From: a bacterium
GTDB taxonomy: Bacteria; Krumholzibacteriota; Krumholzibacteriia; Krumholzibacteriales; Krumholzibacteriaceae
Direction of reading: 5' to 3'
DNA: 64,000 nt
Assembly (NCBI GenBank): GCA_020350885.1
Contig: CP070727.1
Span: 2,744,498-2,808,497, forward strand
The translations under genes were made by a program, and so were the position numbers. The notes under the pieces were generated by a model, which saw only the letters and a program-made list of their open reading frames with translations, searched no databases and was not told where the DNA came from. The first letter of the stretch is position 1; every line of letters starts with the position of its first letter. This document shows positions 26,225 to 35,669 of this stretch, one piece after another.

Positions 26225-27313
26225 TCACGAACACTCCGACAGCTCGGTTTCCTCGATCTTTACATTCAACCGATCGGTGTCGTAGTACCGGTCGACATCG
26301 ACGAGGTGTGGCGACTTCCTGATCTCCTGGATCGGCACCTTGACCAGCCTGGACCTCTGGAGGGTGACCATGCAGCCGAACTCGCCGCGCCGGACCATCT
26401 CCACAGCGTTGTGCCCGAAACGCCGTCCGACCTGGCGGTCCTTCTGTGACGGCGGAGCACCGCGTTGGAGGTATGCGAGCGCCATATACCGTGTATGATG
26501 GAATTCGTGCTCGAGGAGGCCCTTGAGGTAGTTGCCGATACCACCGAGACTGTAGTGCCCGAACTCGTCCAGGATACTGTCCCGCCGAACGGCATCCTCT
26601 CCCTTGATATGGGCGCCCTCTGCGACGACGACGATCTTGTATGTGTGCTCGAAGCCCATATCCTTCGTCTCCTCGAGCTTCTTTCTGATAACGGAGACAA
26701 GTTTTTCCAGGGTGAACGGGTACTCGGGAATGAGGACTGTATCGGCGAATGCCGCCTCACCCCCACGTAGGGCGAGCCAGCCGGCGTGACGGCCCATAAC
26801 CTCGAGAAAGAATATCGTCTGATGTGATTCGGCGGTATGGGAAATGCGCTCGGCACTGTCACAGATCACGTTGAGCGCCGTATCGTATCCGAGTGTGTAC
26901 TCCGTTCCGGCCAGATCCCTGTCGATCGTCTTCGGAATACCGACCACGGGAATGCCGCGCTCGGCAAGTATCGCCCCGGCCCCGAGGGTATCCTCCCCCC
27001 CGATGGCGATCACGGCATCCAGACCGAGCTTTTCTATGTTCTTTTTCACCAAACCGGTCCGGTCGCTCTGGGGAGAGACCGGATTCGTACGGCTGCATTG
27101 CAACTTGCTACCACCCATCCGGCTGTATTCCCGAATGATTTCGGGACCGAGCCTCGTGACATGATTCTCGTTGTCCTTTATGGCGAGTGCCTCCCACCCG
27201 CGCTTGAGCCCGAGAACCTCGATGCCGTGTAACGTCGCATTCTCCACGATCCCCGCTACAGCCGGATTCAATCCAGGTGCATCACCGCCCCCGGTCAGTA
27301 CTCCGATTCTCAT
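26225..27313 (-). CDS. 6-phosphofructokinase, probably pyrophosphate-type
   Basis: Phosphorylates fructose 6-phosphate in glycolysis. The frame begins MRIGVLTGGGDAPGLNPAVAG, as in group A enzymes, and is 362 aa. The phosphoryl-donor loop reads IGGEDTLG (E107, D108) where ATP enzymes have GGDGS, and the catalytic loop is PKTIDRDL with lysine K128 where ATP enzymes have PGTIDND. An acidic residue at position 104 and lysine at 124 (Escherichia coli numbering) mark pyrophosphate-dependent enzymes such as that of Amycolatopsis methanolica. I therefore expect PPi as donor and a reversible step. GGGAGGG lies before ATG 27313. It stands alone, convergent with the RNA methyltransferase. Confidence 0.85.
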   Translation of the reverse strand: MRIGVLTGGGDAPGLNPAVAGIVENATLHGIEVLGLKRGWEALAIKDNENHVTRLGPEIIREYSRMGGSKLQCSRTNPVSPQSDRTGLVKKNIEKLGLDAVIAIGGEDTLGAGAILAERGIPVVGIPKTIDRDLAGTEYTLGYDTALNVICDSAERISHTAESHQTIFFLEVMGRHAGWLALRGGEAAFADTVLIPEYPFTLEKLVSVIRKKLEETKDMGFEHTYKIVVVAEGAHIKGEDAVRRDSILDEFGHYSLGGIGNYLKGLLEHEFHHTRYMALAYLQRGAPPSQKDRQVGRRFGHNAVEMVRRGEFGCMVTLQRSRLVKVPIQEIRKSPHLVDVDRYYDTDRLNVKIEETELSECS

Positions 27314-27457
27314 TATATAGCCCTCCCCGAAGCAGCCACCGGGCTGCCGTTATATGAACTCGATACTGTAACATACGTCCATAATATTGCCGTTGGTCCG
27401 TGCGCGCAAATTAATTTACCGTGTGGTTGCGTGAAATACGGATACCACCGGGAACAT

Positions 27458-27982
27458 CTACTCGCATTCCTTCTTTTTCTTCAGAAATTCCTCGAAGGAT
27501 ATCTGCTGCCCGTAGCATTCCTTCTTTATATAGTGAAGAAACGGGAGGAATGTCTCCGGCGGTACGAATCCGGGTACGACCGTGATCAGCTTCCCTTCCT
27601 TATCGAGGTAAGCGAGAGATGGAAATCCCCGTACCCCGAAATGGCGGGTGAGCTGAACCGGTGTAAATGTCTTTCCGTTATAGCTAAATCGATCGGTCTT
27701 GCTTTCCGCATTGATCCTTATAGAGACGAAGTTGTCTGCGAGATAGCGCTGAATCTCCGGTCTCGAGAATGTTTTCTCATCCATCACCTTGCACCATCTG
27801 CACCACGAGGTGTAGAAATCGATCACGACCGGCTTTTTCTCCCTGCTTGACCGGGCGATCCCCGTATCGAACGGCAGCCATTCGTTGATCACGGTACCTT
27901 CCTTTGCCGGTTCACGATCACCACATCCGGACGTGATTACAGCGAGGGTGAATATAACCGTTGCCGTGCGCTTCAGCTTCAT
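27458..27982 (-). CDS. Thioredoxin-family lipoprotein
   Basis: Exported redox protein of 174 aa. ATG 27982 with AAAGGAG upstream begins a lipoprotein signal, FTLAVITSGCGDREP, with lipid-carrying cysteine C20. The thioredoxin fold follows with CxxC in FYTSWCRWCKVMDEKTF (C61, C64), a pattern seen in the DsbD C-terminal domain and DUF255/SoxW-like proteins, and the cis-proline region RGFPSLAYLDKEGK. The C terminus is lysine-rich (EEFLKKKKECE). It probably reduces or relays electrons to envelope thiols, a role overlapping with the selenocysteine protein at 18852-20075, but it uses ordinary cysteines. The upstream gene is divergent. Confidence 0.85.
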   Translation of the reverse strand: MKLKRTATVIFTLAVITSGCGDREPAKEGTVINEWLPFDTGIARSSREKKPVVIDFYTSWCRWCKVMDEKTFSRPEIQRYLADNFVSIRINAESKTDRFSYNGKTFTPVQLTRHFGVRGFPSLAYLDKEGKLITVVPGFVPPETFLPFLHYIKKECYGQQISFEEFLKKKKECE

Positions 27983-28257
27983 CTCCATCTCTCCTTTTAG
28001 GTGCGTGCATCCATCCAATGCGACTTCTAATACATAGTAAGAAAGCGGGAGTGTCAGCACAAGAGCGATTCGCCACGATTTATGGTACGGATCGAACAGG
28101 GCATACCCCTTCCGGGAGGCCGAAATCCCTCCGGAAGCCGGCCTTGAAAATACCGGACGCTCGCTTTATTATGCTGGGGTAGGACCGGGACGCCCCCGGT
28201 GCCCGGACAACAACCCGCTTCGTCACTTACGGGATCACCGTGCAAGAAAGGAAGATA

Positions 28258-31200
28258 ATGATTCAATACACATCTCGGAGAAAACGTACACTCGCAATCT
28301 GTATCGGCTTCCTCGCCTTGCTTCTGGCCGCGGAAACACTCAGGGCCGCCGGTTATCCGGAAGGGAAAACGGCAGAACAGGACACCACCGAATCCGAAAG
28401 CTTACCGATTACGGAATGGCTCCTGCTCGGGGCGATTCCCTCACCGTACCCTGCATTCTCATCGGAAGGAAAAGAGAAGATCGATGCCGCTTATCTCCTA
28501 TCCTACCAAGACCTTACGACCGAAGGGATGATCCCCTCCTCCGGCGAAACGGTGAACCTGGCCGGTGGAAGGAGAGAGGCATGGCGGCGGGTGACCGCCG
28601 GTAGCGAAGGGGTAGAGATCGTCGCCGATACGGCGATGCCGCACATCGCCTATCTCGCCTGCTACCTGGAAACGAGCCGCTGGCTGGAAGCAAAGCTGGA
28701 GGTGAGATCGAACCGGCCGTTCGACGTGAACGTGGACGGAAGATCCGTAGTGAAGCGGACGAAGAACGGCTCGTATGACAAGAAGGAGACGGGCAGAACA
28801 AAGATCAAGCAGGGCAAACACCTCATTCTCGCAAAGACCGTCTTCACACCAGGAGATACGGTGACCGGCTGGCAACTCTCGGCGCGGATCATCCCGAAGG
28901 GTCATCCGCAGGATGCGATCGGGACGAGCATCATACCGCGGCAGAGACTCTCCATCGAGCATATCCTCGATGTGCCCTGGATACGCGGCGCCTCGATCTC
29001 ACCGGACGGGGAGCTCATCGCCGTTACCATGAACAGGTTCAAGCCTCCCGAAGGCGAGCGGGAAGGATGGCTCGAGATAAGGCGTTTCACCGACGGCTCG
29101 ACCGTCTATACCATCAGAGACATAACCGGACTTTCAAACGTTGCGTGGGCCCCGGCGGGCGATCGCCTGTCCTACAAGACGACCTCGAAGGGTAAGGGAT
29201 CTATCAGAATCATCGATCTCGGATCGGGGGAGATAGAGACGATCGTAGAAGAGATAGAAGAGCTCGGCGGATACGACTGGTCTCCCGACGGTACATACAT
29301 CGTTTACTCGGTCACCGGGAAGCCCGAGCCCGACAAGACAGGGGTCAAGCGCCTGCGCGGCCTGACGGACCGGTGGCATTACGGGCGGGACCGGTCACAC
29401 CTCTACACCGCCTCTGTGCCGCGCGGCGTAACGAGGCGGATCACGGCCGGAAGATACAGCGCGTACCTGGAGGACATCCATCCAGACGGTGCGACACTTC
29501 TCATATCGAGAAATTACGAAGACCTCGCCGACCGGCCTTACGGATGGAGTGAGCTCGTACGGATGGACCTGGCAAGCGGCGAAACCGAGATCCTCTTCAA
29601 GGCCCCCTGGCTGAGAAGTGCGACATGGTCACCCGACGGCACGAAGATCATGGTCCTCGGAGGGCCGTCGATCTTCGGCGATCTCGGAAAGAATATCCCC
29701 GAGGGCGAGATCCCGAACGACTACGATACACAGGCCTACATCTACGATCCGGTAACGAAGGACATCGATCCGATCACGAAAGAGTTCGATCCCGCAATCA
29801 ACCGGGCACACTGGTCCAGGGCCGACGGAAACATCTACTTCGTCGCCGAGGAGGGTGAATATGTCCGGACCTATAGATATCATCCGGGGAAGAAATCCTA
29901 CCGGCGCCTCGAACTGGGCTTCGAAGTGATCGAGCGCGGCTCGAGCTTCGCACGAGGCACGGCCCGTGCGGCAATGATCGGCTCGGGCGTCGGTCATCCC
30001 ACCCGGCTCTATGCAGTCGATCTCAAGCAGGGCCGGGCGAAAGAAATACTCGATCCCGGCGCCTGTGTCTTCTCACACGTTCAACTGGGCGCGGTCGAGA
30101 AATGGAGCTTCACGAGCTCGGGCGGAAAATCGATCGACGGACGCATACATTACCCACCGGACTTCGATCCGGAGAAGAGCTATCCCTGCATCGTCTACTA
30201 CTACGGCGGCACTTCACCCGTGAATCGCTCCTTCGGCGGCCGCTACCCCAAGAACCTCTGGGCGGCAAAGGGGTACGTCGTATACGTCCTCCAGCCGAGC
30301 GGTGCGACGGGGTACGGGCAGGCATTCTCGGCCCGGCACGTTAACGATTGGGGGAAGACCACCTCGGACGAGATCATCGAGGGGGTAACGAAGTTTTTGG
30401 ATGCACATCCGTTCGTGGACCGCTCGAGGATCGGCTGCATCGGGGCCTCCTACGGGGGATTCATGACGCAGCTCCTTGTAACGAGAACCGATATCTTCGC
30501 CGCCGCCGTCTCGCACGCCGGCATCAGCTCGATCACGAGCTACTGGGGCGAGGGATACTGGGGCTACGGCTACAGCGCCGTCGCCACGGCGGAGAGCTTT
30601 CCGTGGAACAGACGGGATATCTATGTTGATCAGAGCCCTCTCTTCTCCGCCGACAAGGTTCACACACCGCTCCTGCTCCTGCACGGCGCCAGCGATACGA
30701 ACGTTCCGCCCGGCGAGAGCGATCAGATGTACATCGCCCTCAAGCTCCTCGGCAAGCCGGTCGAATACATACGCTTCGCGGAGCAGAACCATTTCATCCT
30801 CGACTACAAGAAACGCAAGATCTGGAACGACGCGATAGTATCCTGGTTCGACCGGTGGCTCAAGGAAGAGCCAGAATGGTGGAACAACATGTATCCGCCT
30901 CTCGAGGAGGAACCGGCCGGAGAGCCGGCTGATATCGGCCTGCACTCGGCAGAGCTCGAGGGGTGGGGAACGGTGCTCCTCGGCGAGGTCACGAGAGCGG
31001 CGATCGTCGATCATATACCCCACTGGGATGAGGAATACTTCACGTACGCACCCGACGCATCCCTCCTGCCCGAGATCCAGGAGCTCATGACGGGGGTCAA
31101 GCTCGTGATCGTACTCGGCACATGGTGCAGCGACTCTCAACGGGAGATTCCGAGACTCTGGAAGATACTCGACGAGATCGGCTTTCCCGCCCCGGATGCA

Positions 31201-31410
31201 CGAACGTTCGCCGTGGGCAGCTCCCGCTTCACCGAGGATATGCCGATTGCCGCCGAGGCACTGACCTGGTCGACCGGGATCAAGGATCTCTACAAGATAG
31301 AGCTCGTGGCGACGATCATCGTCAACCGTGACGGGAGGGAGCTCGGGCGGATCATCGAGACGCCCGTAGAGTCACTCGAGAAGGATCTCTTACGCATACT
31401 GAAGAAGTGA
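28258..31410 (+). CDS. Exported S9 prolyl-oligopeptidase-family peptidase fused to a thioredoxin-like domain
   Basis: 1050-aa protein. ATG 28258 follows AAAGGAAG and starts a signal peptide (RTLAICIGFLALLLAAETLRA). After an N-terminal jelly-roll-like region (about 60-225) comes a WD-like propeller (ASISPDGELIAVTM, YDWSPDGTYIVYS). The alpha/beta hydrolase domain shows the S9 triad: S731 in GASYGGFMTQL, D813 in HGASDTNVPPGES and H845 in EQNHFILDY. After residue about 880 an added domain reads VTRAAIVDHIPHWDEEY and VIVLGTWCSDSQREIPRLW, a thioredoxin-fold pattern with only one cysteine at the motif (C957, CSDS). Such a fusion is unusual. The peptidase probably works in the periplasm on proline-containing peptides. 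Confidence 0.88.
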   Translation: MIQYTSRRKRTLAICIGFLALLLAAETLRAAGYPEGKTAEQDTTESESLPITEWLLLGAIPSPYPAFSSEGKEKIDAAYLLSYQDLTTEGMIPSSGETVNLAGGRREAWRRVTAGSEGVEIVADTAMPHIAYLACYLETSRWLEAKLEVRSNRPFDVNVDGRSVVKRTKNGSYDKKETGRTKIKQGKHLILAKTVFTPGDTVTGWQLSARIIPKGHPQDAIGTSIIPRQRLSIEHILDVPWIRGASISPDGELIAVTMNRFKPPEGEREGWLEIRRFTDGSTVYTIRDITGLSNVAWAPAGDRLSYKTTSKGKGSIRIIDLGSGEIETIVEEIEELGGYDWSPDGTYIVYSVTGKPEPDKTGVKRLRGLTDRWHYGRDRSHLYTASVPRGVTRRITAGRYSAYLEDIHPDGATLLISRNYEDLADRPYGWSELVRMDLASGETEILFKAPWLRSATWSPDGTKIMVLGGPSIFGDLGKNIPEGEIPNDYDTQAYIYDPVTKDIDPITKEFDPAINRAHWSRADGNIYFVAEEGEYVRTYRYHPGKKSYRRLELGFEVIERGSSFARGTARAAMIGSGVGHPTRLYAVDLKQGRAKEILDPGACVFSHVQLGAVEKWSFTSSGGKSIDGRIHYPPDFDPEKSYPCIVYYYGGTSPVNRSFGGRYPKNLWAAKGYVVYVLQPSGATGYGQAFSARHVNDWGKTTSDEIIEGVTKFLDAHPFVDRSRIGCIGASYGGFMTQLLVTRTDIFAAAVSHAGISSITSYWGEGYWGYGYSAVATAESFPWNRRDIYVDQSPLFSADKVHTPLLLLHGASDTNVPPGESDQMYIALKLLGKPVEYIRFAEQNHFILDYKKRKIWNDAIVSWFDRWLKEEPEWWNNMYPPLEEEPAGEPADIGLHSAELEGWGTVLLGEVTRAAIVDHIPHWDEEYFTYAPDASLLPEIQELMTGVKLVIVLGTWCSDSQREIPRLWKILDEIGFPAPDARTFAVGSSRFTEDMPIAAEALTWSTGIKDLYKIELVATIIVNRDGRELGRIIETPVESLEKDLLRILKK

Positions 31411-31425
31411 CGACACGGCCCGATC

Positions 31426-32703
31426 TCAGGTCTGACTCGTATTCGCCTGTGCCTTAACGCTCGGCAGCTCGAGCCCTGTCTTTTGCCGCCTATCGAAATA
31501 CATGAGCAATAGGGCAAAGATAATGCCTATGAAGCTCAGCGATGCGAACATGATCTCCATGTTCGTATAGTCCCCTCCCGAGGCATCGACTACCTTACCC
31601 GCAAACCACGGGAAGAAGAAGAGACCGAAGTTCTGAATCCAGCCGATTATTCCGTATGCAGTGCCGAGGAACTTCTCCTTCACGAGGATCGGCACCGCCG
31701 GCCACAGGGCCGCCGGAACGAGCGAAAAGGATATTCCGAGCAGGATGAATGAAAAGATCGGATTGAGGCGTGTCAATCCAAGCAGCAGATGCGCAGGGAG
31801 GATCAACAGGGAGCCGATGATCATGATCTTGCCGCGATGCCCGAGCTTGTCCACGAAGAGGCCGAGCAGCGGAGTGAAGATCATCGAAGCCGTCATGATA
31901 TATGAGGTGTACTGCCCGCCCTTTGCGGCGCTCAATCCCCACTTCACCTGTAGAAAGCGCGGTGCATGGTTCGTGAACGGGAACACGGCCGAGTAGTAGG
32001 TCAGGCAGAGCAGGCTGATCATCCAGAACGCCGGGCCGATCTTGAAGATATCGCCGAGGACGATCTTCTCCTCATCACCGCCCCCCTTCGCCTCCTCGGT
32101 CCTGCGATCGATAACGACATATATAAGGAAGAAGACGAAGCAGACGAGCATGATGATCGTGCTCACCCAGATCGACCAGCGGTAGGTGCCGGTCCGTTCG
32201 GCGACCTGAGCCGCGGAGTTCATTGCCAGAACCGTACCGAGACGCATAACGGTGATATTGAGTCCGAAGGCGAATCCGAGCTCCTTTCCCCTGAACCACC
32301 GGGCGATCACCTTGTTGGTAACGAGAAGCGTCGCCTCCGATCCGAAACCGAATACCATCCTGCCGATGAGCATCGTCATGAACGATGCACCTGCCCCGAT
32401 CGATGTGATGAACGATCCGAGCAGGATCAGGAAGGCGTAAATGGTTCCCGCCTTGCGAACGCCGATTCTATCGATCAGGAAACCGGCGAAAATGAGGGTA
32501 AGAAAGAGATTCGGAATCGCATAGAAGGAGAAGAGCATGCCGAACCGGGCGTTATCCAGCCCCATGTCCCTCTGGATGTAATCGTTGATCGGGCTGAGGG
32601 CGTCGTAGATATAGTACGATCCGAACATGACCATACTGACGATCAGTAAGACCAACCATCTGAACCACTGTTTCTCCTTGTGTTCAGCATCAACAGCCAT
32701 CAA
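31426..32703 (-). CDS. Major facilitator superfamily transporter
   Basis: Secondary transporter of 425 aa with about 12 hydrophobic helices. The first helix is WLVLLIVSMVMFGSYYIYD, followed by the MFS loop signature between helices 2 and 3, GFLIDRIGVRKAG, and the repeat in the second half, FVDKLGHRGKIMIIG. A central cytoplasmic loop (RRTEEAKGGGDEEK) separates the halves. ATG 32703 with GGGAGAG upstream is preferred over the longer frame to 32730. The overall look resembles MFSD1/NNP-like members, but no substrate can be assigned. Its 3' end converges with the S9 peptidase gene 16 bp away. Confidence 0.88.
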   Translation of the reverse strand: MMAVDAEHKEKQWFRWLVLLIVSMVMFGSYYIYDALSPINDYIQRDMGLDNARFGMLFSFYAIPNLFLTLIFAGFLIDRIGVRKAGTIYAFLILLGSFITSIGAGASFMTMLIGRMVFGFGSEATLLVTNKVIARWFRGKELGFAFGLNITVMRLGTVLAMNSAAQVAERTGTYRWSIWVSTIIMLVCFVFFLIYVVIDRRTEEAKGGGDEEKIVLGDIFKIGPAFWMISLLCLTYYSAVFPFTNHAPRFLQVKWGLSAAKGGQYTSYIMTASMIFTPLLGLFVDKLGHRGKIMIIGSLLILPAHLLLGLTRLNPIFSFILLGISFSLVPAALWPAVPILVKEKFLGTAYGIIGWIQNFGLFFFPWFAGKVVDASGGDYTNMEIMFASLSFIGIIFALLLMYFDRRQKTGLELPSVKAQANTSQT

Positions 32704-32903
32704 GTCTCTCCCTTGTGCAGTCGACAGCAACCAGCCTTGTCATGACCGATACACCAACATACTATACCATACCCGCATACCAGACAAGGGATTAGATGGC
32801 GGCCGGTATCGCTCTGTATCCACCCTGCCGCAATCCCGGCGACGGTACGGGTGAAGCCGTATCGATCGTCGCCGCCGCCCTGCTCCCGCATCACGCTACA
32901 CGG

Positions 32904-34478
32904 TTAGAACTTGCCGGTATACTTGCTCCACAGATGATCGCCAAGCTCCCAGTAGCTCTTCGTGACCCGGCCGCAGAAATCCTCCGTGTAGCTGGTCAGG
33001 TAGCTCCGGGCCCGCTTTGTACTCTTCCCGTGCAGGGCTAGTGCCCTCTCCTCGACCGCCGGCTGTGCCAGGAGCGCCTCCTCCTCGAAGGCGACCCGTA
33101 CCGAGTCGACATCGACCCTCATGTGGCCCCACTTCTGTGCCGAGAGATCGGCAACGCGGTTGAAGGCCCACCAGGCGCAATCACGTTTGTACCGGGGTCT
33201 CCCGCATACCTTCCACGAATCGGGAACATCCGTGATCCCGCAGTAGAGTGGTACATAGCTCGTCATCGCCGGATTATCCCAGCCGAGCCACACGACGCCG
33301 CCGATCACGTCGGGAAGCCAGTCACGGGACTGCGTGATCGTAACATACGTGCAGTAGTAACGGGCAATGCAGCGCTCGCCCCGCCACCCCCAGCCGCCGT
33401 TTACCTTGAACAGTGGCATCATATCGTAGTGCATGAATGGATTGGCATAGGGGCTCTTGATGAATCTCCCCTCATTCTCCGGATCGGAAACGAGCATGTA
33501 CTTGGTCATATCGAACTCCGTATCCTCGTAAGTATCACGGAAGATCTCCATCATCTTCGCAAGGGTGACGAGTGTATCGGGTTTCACGGAGAAAGGGTAG
33601 TTCTCGGCGTTCGGATCGAGCTCGAGGGAGGGGGCCACGAGATCGAATACCCGCCATTCCCTCCGACGGGCCGCCATGCTCGCCCGACTTTCCGGATCGT
33701 ACGCGTAACAGAACTGAAAGGGCAGGCCCGAGTCGGGATCCCACCATCCGTGCTCCACAGCCACGTCGGAGACGTTCTTCGAAGCCATGAAGTAGTCGGG
33801 ATCACTGAGATCGATCTCCCTGATTCTGCTTGCGTTTGCATTGACACCGATATGGTCGTCCGGGATGCGTCTGGCGGCCCAGACGGCCCCGATGCAATCT
33901 TCCCCGCAGCCGATGATCTCGAGGTGCCACGCCTCGTTCTTGTCGGTAATCGTGAGGCATTCGCCTCCGTCATTGTATCCGTACTCCCTCGTGAGCTCGT
34001 CGATCACGCGGATCGCCTCCCGTGCCGTACCTGCCCGCTCGAGGGCCAGACGACAGAGCTCGTCGCAACTGAGCATGGCATCCTTGTTACGGAGCTCCTT
34101 TCGTCCCCCGAATGTCGATTCGCCGACCGCCACCTGGAGCTCGTTCATACAGGGGTAGGCCGTGTTGATATAGCCGTAGGTCTCGCGAATCTGAGGGATG
34201 GTACCGGCCACATGTGCCGTATCGAGCCCGGTAGCGCCGCGGATAAAGCGTCTCCCCGCATAGACCTCGCAGAGAGAACCTTCTCGGTGCTTGATGCGCG
34301 GGACGATCGAGAGCCAGGTTCGATCCACCCTGCTATCGCACGTATGCGATGTCATAACGGAACCGTCCGCCGATGCTTTCTTTCCCACCAGGATAGTAGT
34401 ACACGCGCGGGCGGCGGCACCGGCAATGACCACCAGCAGCAGGATGGCAATATAGGTGCGGATAAGCTTCGAAATCAC
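32904..34478 (-). CDS. C69-family dipeptidase (N-terminal nucleophile hydrolase), exported
   Basis: 524-aa enzyme of the peptidase C69 (PepD/U34) family, which hydrolyses dipeptides. I choose GTG 34478, which has AAGGGGG six bases upstream. It gives a signal peptide SKLIRTYIAILLLVVIAGAAARA, and cleavage would expose C26 as the catalytic N-terminal cysteine (ACTTILVGKKASADGSVM), as the family requires. Further conserved segments are NDGGECLTITDKNEAWHLEI, GVNANASRIREIDL and YYCTYVTITQSRDWLP. The longer open frame to 34541 would bury this cysteine behind 46 residues. The enzyme probably works in the periplasm next to the other exported peptidases. A divergent RRM gene follows a long leader. Confidence 0.9.
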   Translation of the reverse strand: MISKLIRTYIAILLLVVIAGAAARACTTILVGKKASADGSVMTSHTCDSRVDRTWLSIVPRIKHREGSLCEVYAGRRFIRGATGLDTAHVAGTIPQIRETYGYINTAYPCMNELQVAVGESTFGGRKELRNKDAMLSCDELCRLALERAGTAREAIRVIDELTREYGYNDGGECLTITDKNEAWHLEIIGCGEDCIGAVWAARRIPDDHIGVNANASRIREIDLSDPDYFMASKNVSDVAVEHGWWDPDSGLPFQFCYAYDPESRASMAARRREWRVFDLVAPSLELDPNAENYPFSVKPDTLVTLAKMMEIFRDTYEDTEFDMTKYMLVSDPENEGRFIKSPYANPFMHYDMMPLFKVNGGWGWRGERCIARYYCTYVTITQSRDWLPDVIGGVVWLGWDNPAMTSYVPLYCGITDVPDSWKVCGRPRYKRDCAWWAFNRVADLSAQKWGHMRVDVDSVRVAFEEEALLAQPAVEERALALHGKSTKRARSYLTSYTEDFCGRVTKSYWELGDHLWSKYTGKF

Positions 34479-34670
34479 CTTGTACCCCCTTGAAATCGCA
34501 CAATAGAGATCTCTTGGCAACGTAAAAATGTACCATAGCAATCGTACCGAGAGAGTGCAATATCAAAAGGTCCCATCACATGATCCCGCTACTTCCCTCC
34601 CGGTGTTTTTGCACCCCCCGAACCGATATTTCACCCCTAAAAAAATGCGCCTGGTGACAAAATTTTTAAT

Positions 34671-34697
34671 TTGTTTTTTCGAAATTTACGGTATAAT
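34671..34697 (+). promoter_or_regulatory. Promoter for RRM gene with long 5' leader
   Basis: A perfect TATAAT lies at 34692-34697, preceded by TTGTTT at 34671-34676 (15-bp spacer) in a very AT-rich stretch. Transcription would start near 34704, leaving about 290 nt of untranslated leader before ATG 34997. Long structured leaders are typical of cold-shock and RNA-binding protein genes. The rest of 34479-34996 holds no convincing gene. Confidence 0.5.
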
Positions 34698-34996
34698 AGA
34701 TGTATCAACGATCGGCAAAGGAGAGTAGAGAGAGAAGACGCATTCCATTCAAAGATCGGCCAGGCTCAAGAGACCTATCGATACAGTACCGTTTCCTGCC
34801 TTTATACATTCCCAGGACAACCCTGAATCGATACCAATCTTGTGAGAGGTGGGCGCAGCACATTCAACGGTGGGGCGCGTTGGCCGCCGGTCTTTGAAGG
34901 AACACACGGAGGAGGTGCCCGTATAGAGCAGAAAAGACAATATCAACGTTCGCAAATGAAACGAAAGCAACTGATCTGTGAAAGGATTTTCGAGGA

Positions 34997-35290
34997 ATGG
35001 CTAAGAATCTGTACGTAGGGAACATTCCCTTTTCGATGAGTGATGAACAGCTCGGTGAGATCTTCAATCCATATGGAACGGTTAGCTCTTCCCGGGTGAT
35101 CCGTGACCGATTCACCGGCCGGTCGCGGGGCTTCGGCTTCGTTGAGATGGATGATCCCGAGGAAGCCGAGAAGGCCGTGGGCGAACTCAACGGAAAGACG
35201 GTTGAAGGACGCATCATCAAGGTCAGTGAAGCGAGACCTCGTGAGGATCGTGGAAGACCGGGCGATGGCAGGAGAGACCGGGACTTATAG
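34997..35290 (+). CDS. RRM-domain RNA-binding protein
   Basis: 97-aa single-domain RNA-binding protein of the bacterial/cyanobacterial Rbp type. The RNA recognition motif shows RNP2 as NLYVGNIPFS (about 4-13) and RNP1 as SRGFGFVEMD (about 43-52), with the aromatic residues that stack on RNA bases. The tail is arginine- and glycine-rich (EDRGRPGDGRRDRDL), as is usual for this type. GAGGA sits close before ATG 34997, with AAAGGA further up. Such proteins often act in cold adaptation as RNA chaperones. Its long leader suggests control at the mRNA level. Transcription heads towards the oppositely oriented tRNA-Asp gene. Confidence 0.93.
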   Translation: MAKNLYVGNIPFSMSDEQLGEIFNPYGTVSSSRVIRDRFTGRSRGFGFVEMDDPEEAEKAVGELNGKTVEGRIIKVSEARPREDRGRPGDGRRDRDL

Positions 35291-35338
35291 GCTGAACAGG
35301 CTGGACCGTCCGAAAGACACAATAGAGGAATTAAAAGC

Positions 35339-35416
35339 TGGCGGGGCCGACGAGACTCGAACTCGCGACCTCCGGCGTGACAGGCCGGCGTTCTAACCAA
35401 ACTGAACTACGACCCC
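35339..35416 (-). tRNA. tRNA-Asp (anticodon GTC), CCA encoded
   Basis: On the minus strand a full cloverleaf can be folded: acceptor GGGGTCG with CGGCCCC (one T-G pair), D arm GTTC/GAAC, anticodon arm CCGGC-CTGTCAC-GCCGG with anticodon GTC, variable AGGTC, T arm GCGAG-TTCGAGT-CTCGT, discriminator G, and an encoded CCA. Length is 78 nt. The layout matches Escherichia coli tRNA-Asp closely. Confidence 0.95.
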
Positions 35417-35669
35417 GCACATGCTATATATTCGAAGTAGAATCGTACCTCTTCCTATCCGACTGTACCATCTAAATTGTCTTCCGGTACATTCAAGGTA
35501 AACCAAAAATTGGCAGATCCCCCTGCCAATCGTATCTATCTATAGCAGGGTTACGGCTAAATGTCAAACGGTTTCTGGCTCACCGGAGGGCAGATGACGT
35601 TGAGACCAAACAATCCCTGCCGTATCCCACCGATGCACGGGATCATGTGCATTCATGCATACCGGGACG
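35417..35669. other. Spacer upstream of tRNA-Asp, no gene seen
   Basis: This 250-bp stretch separates tRNA-Asp from the end of the NagZ-like gene, both on the minus strand. No coding frame or clear structure was found. It should contain the tRNA promoter. Confidence 0.4.

Noticed and set aside
33123-34493. Long rightward open frame (456 codons) opposite the C69 dipeptidase
   Set aside because: Antisense to a well-supported gene, no recognisable motif, no Shine-Dalgarno.
34864-35400. Leftward open frame overlapping the RRM gene and tRNA-Asp
   Set aside because: Starts inside the tRNA gene and is antisense to the RRM gene; no domain signature.
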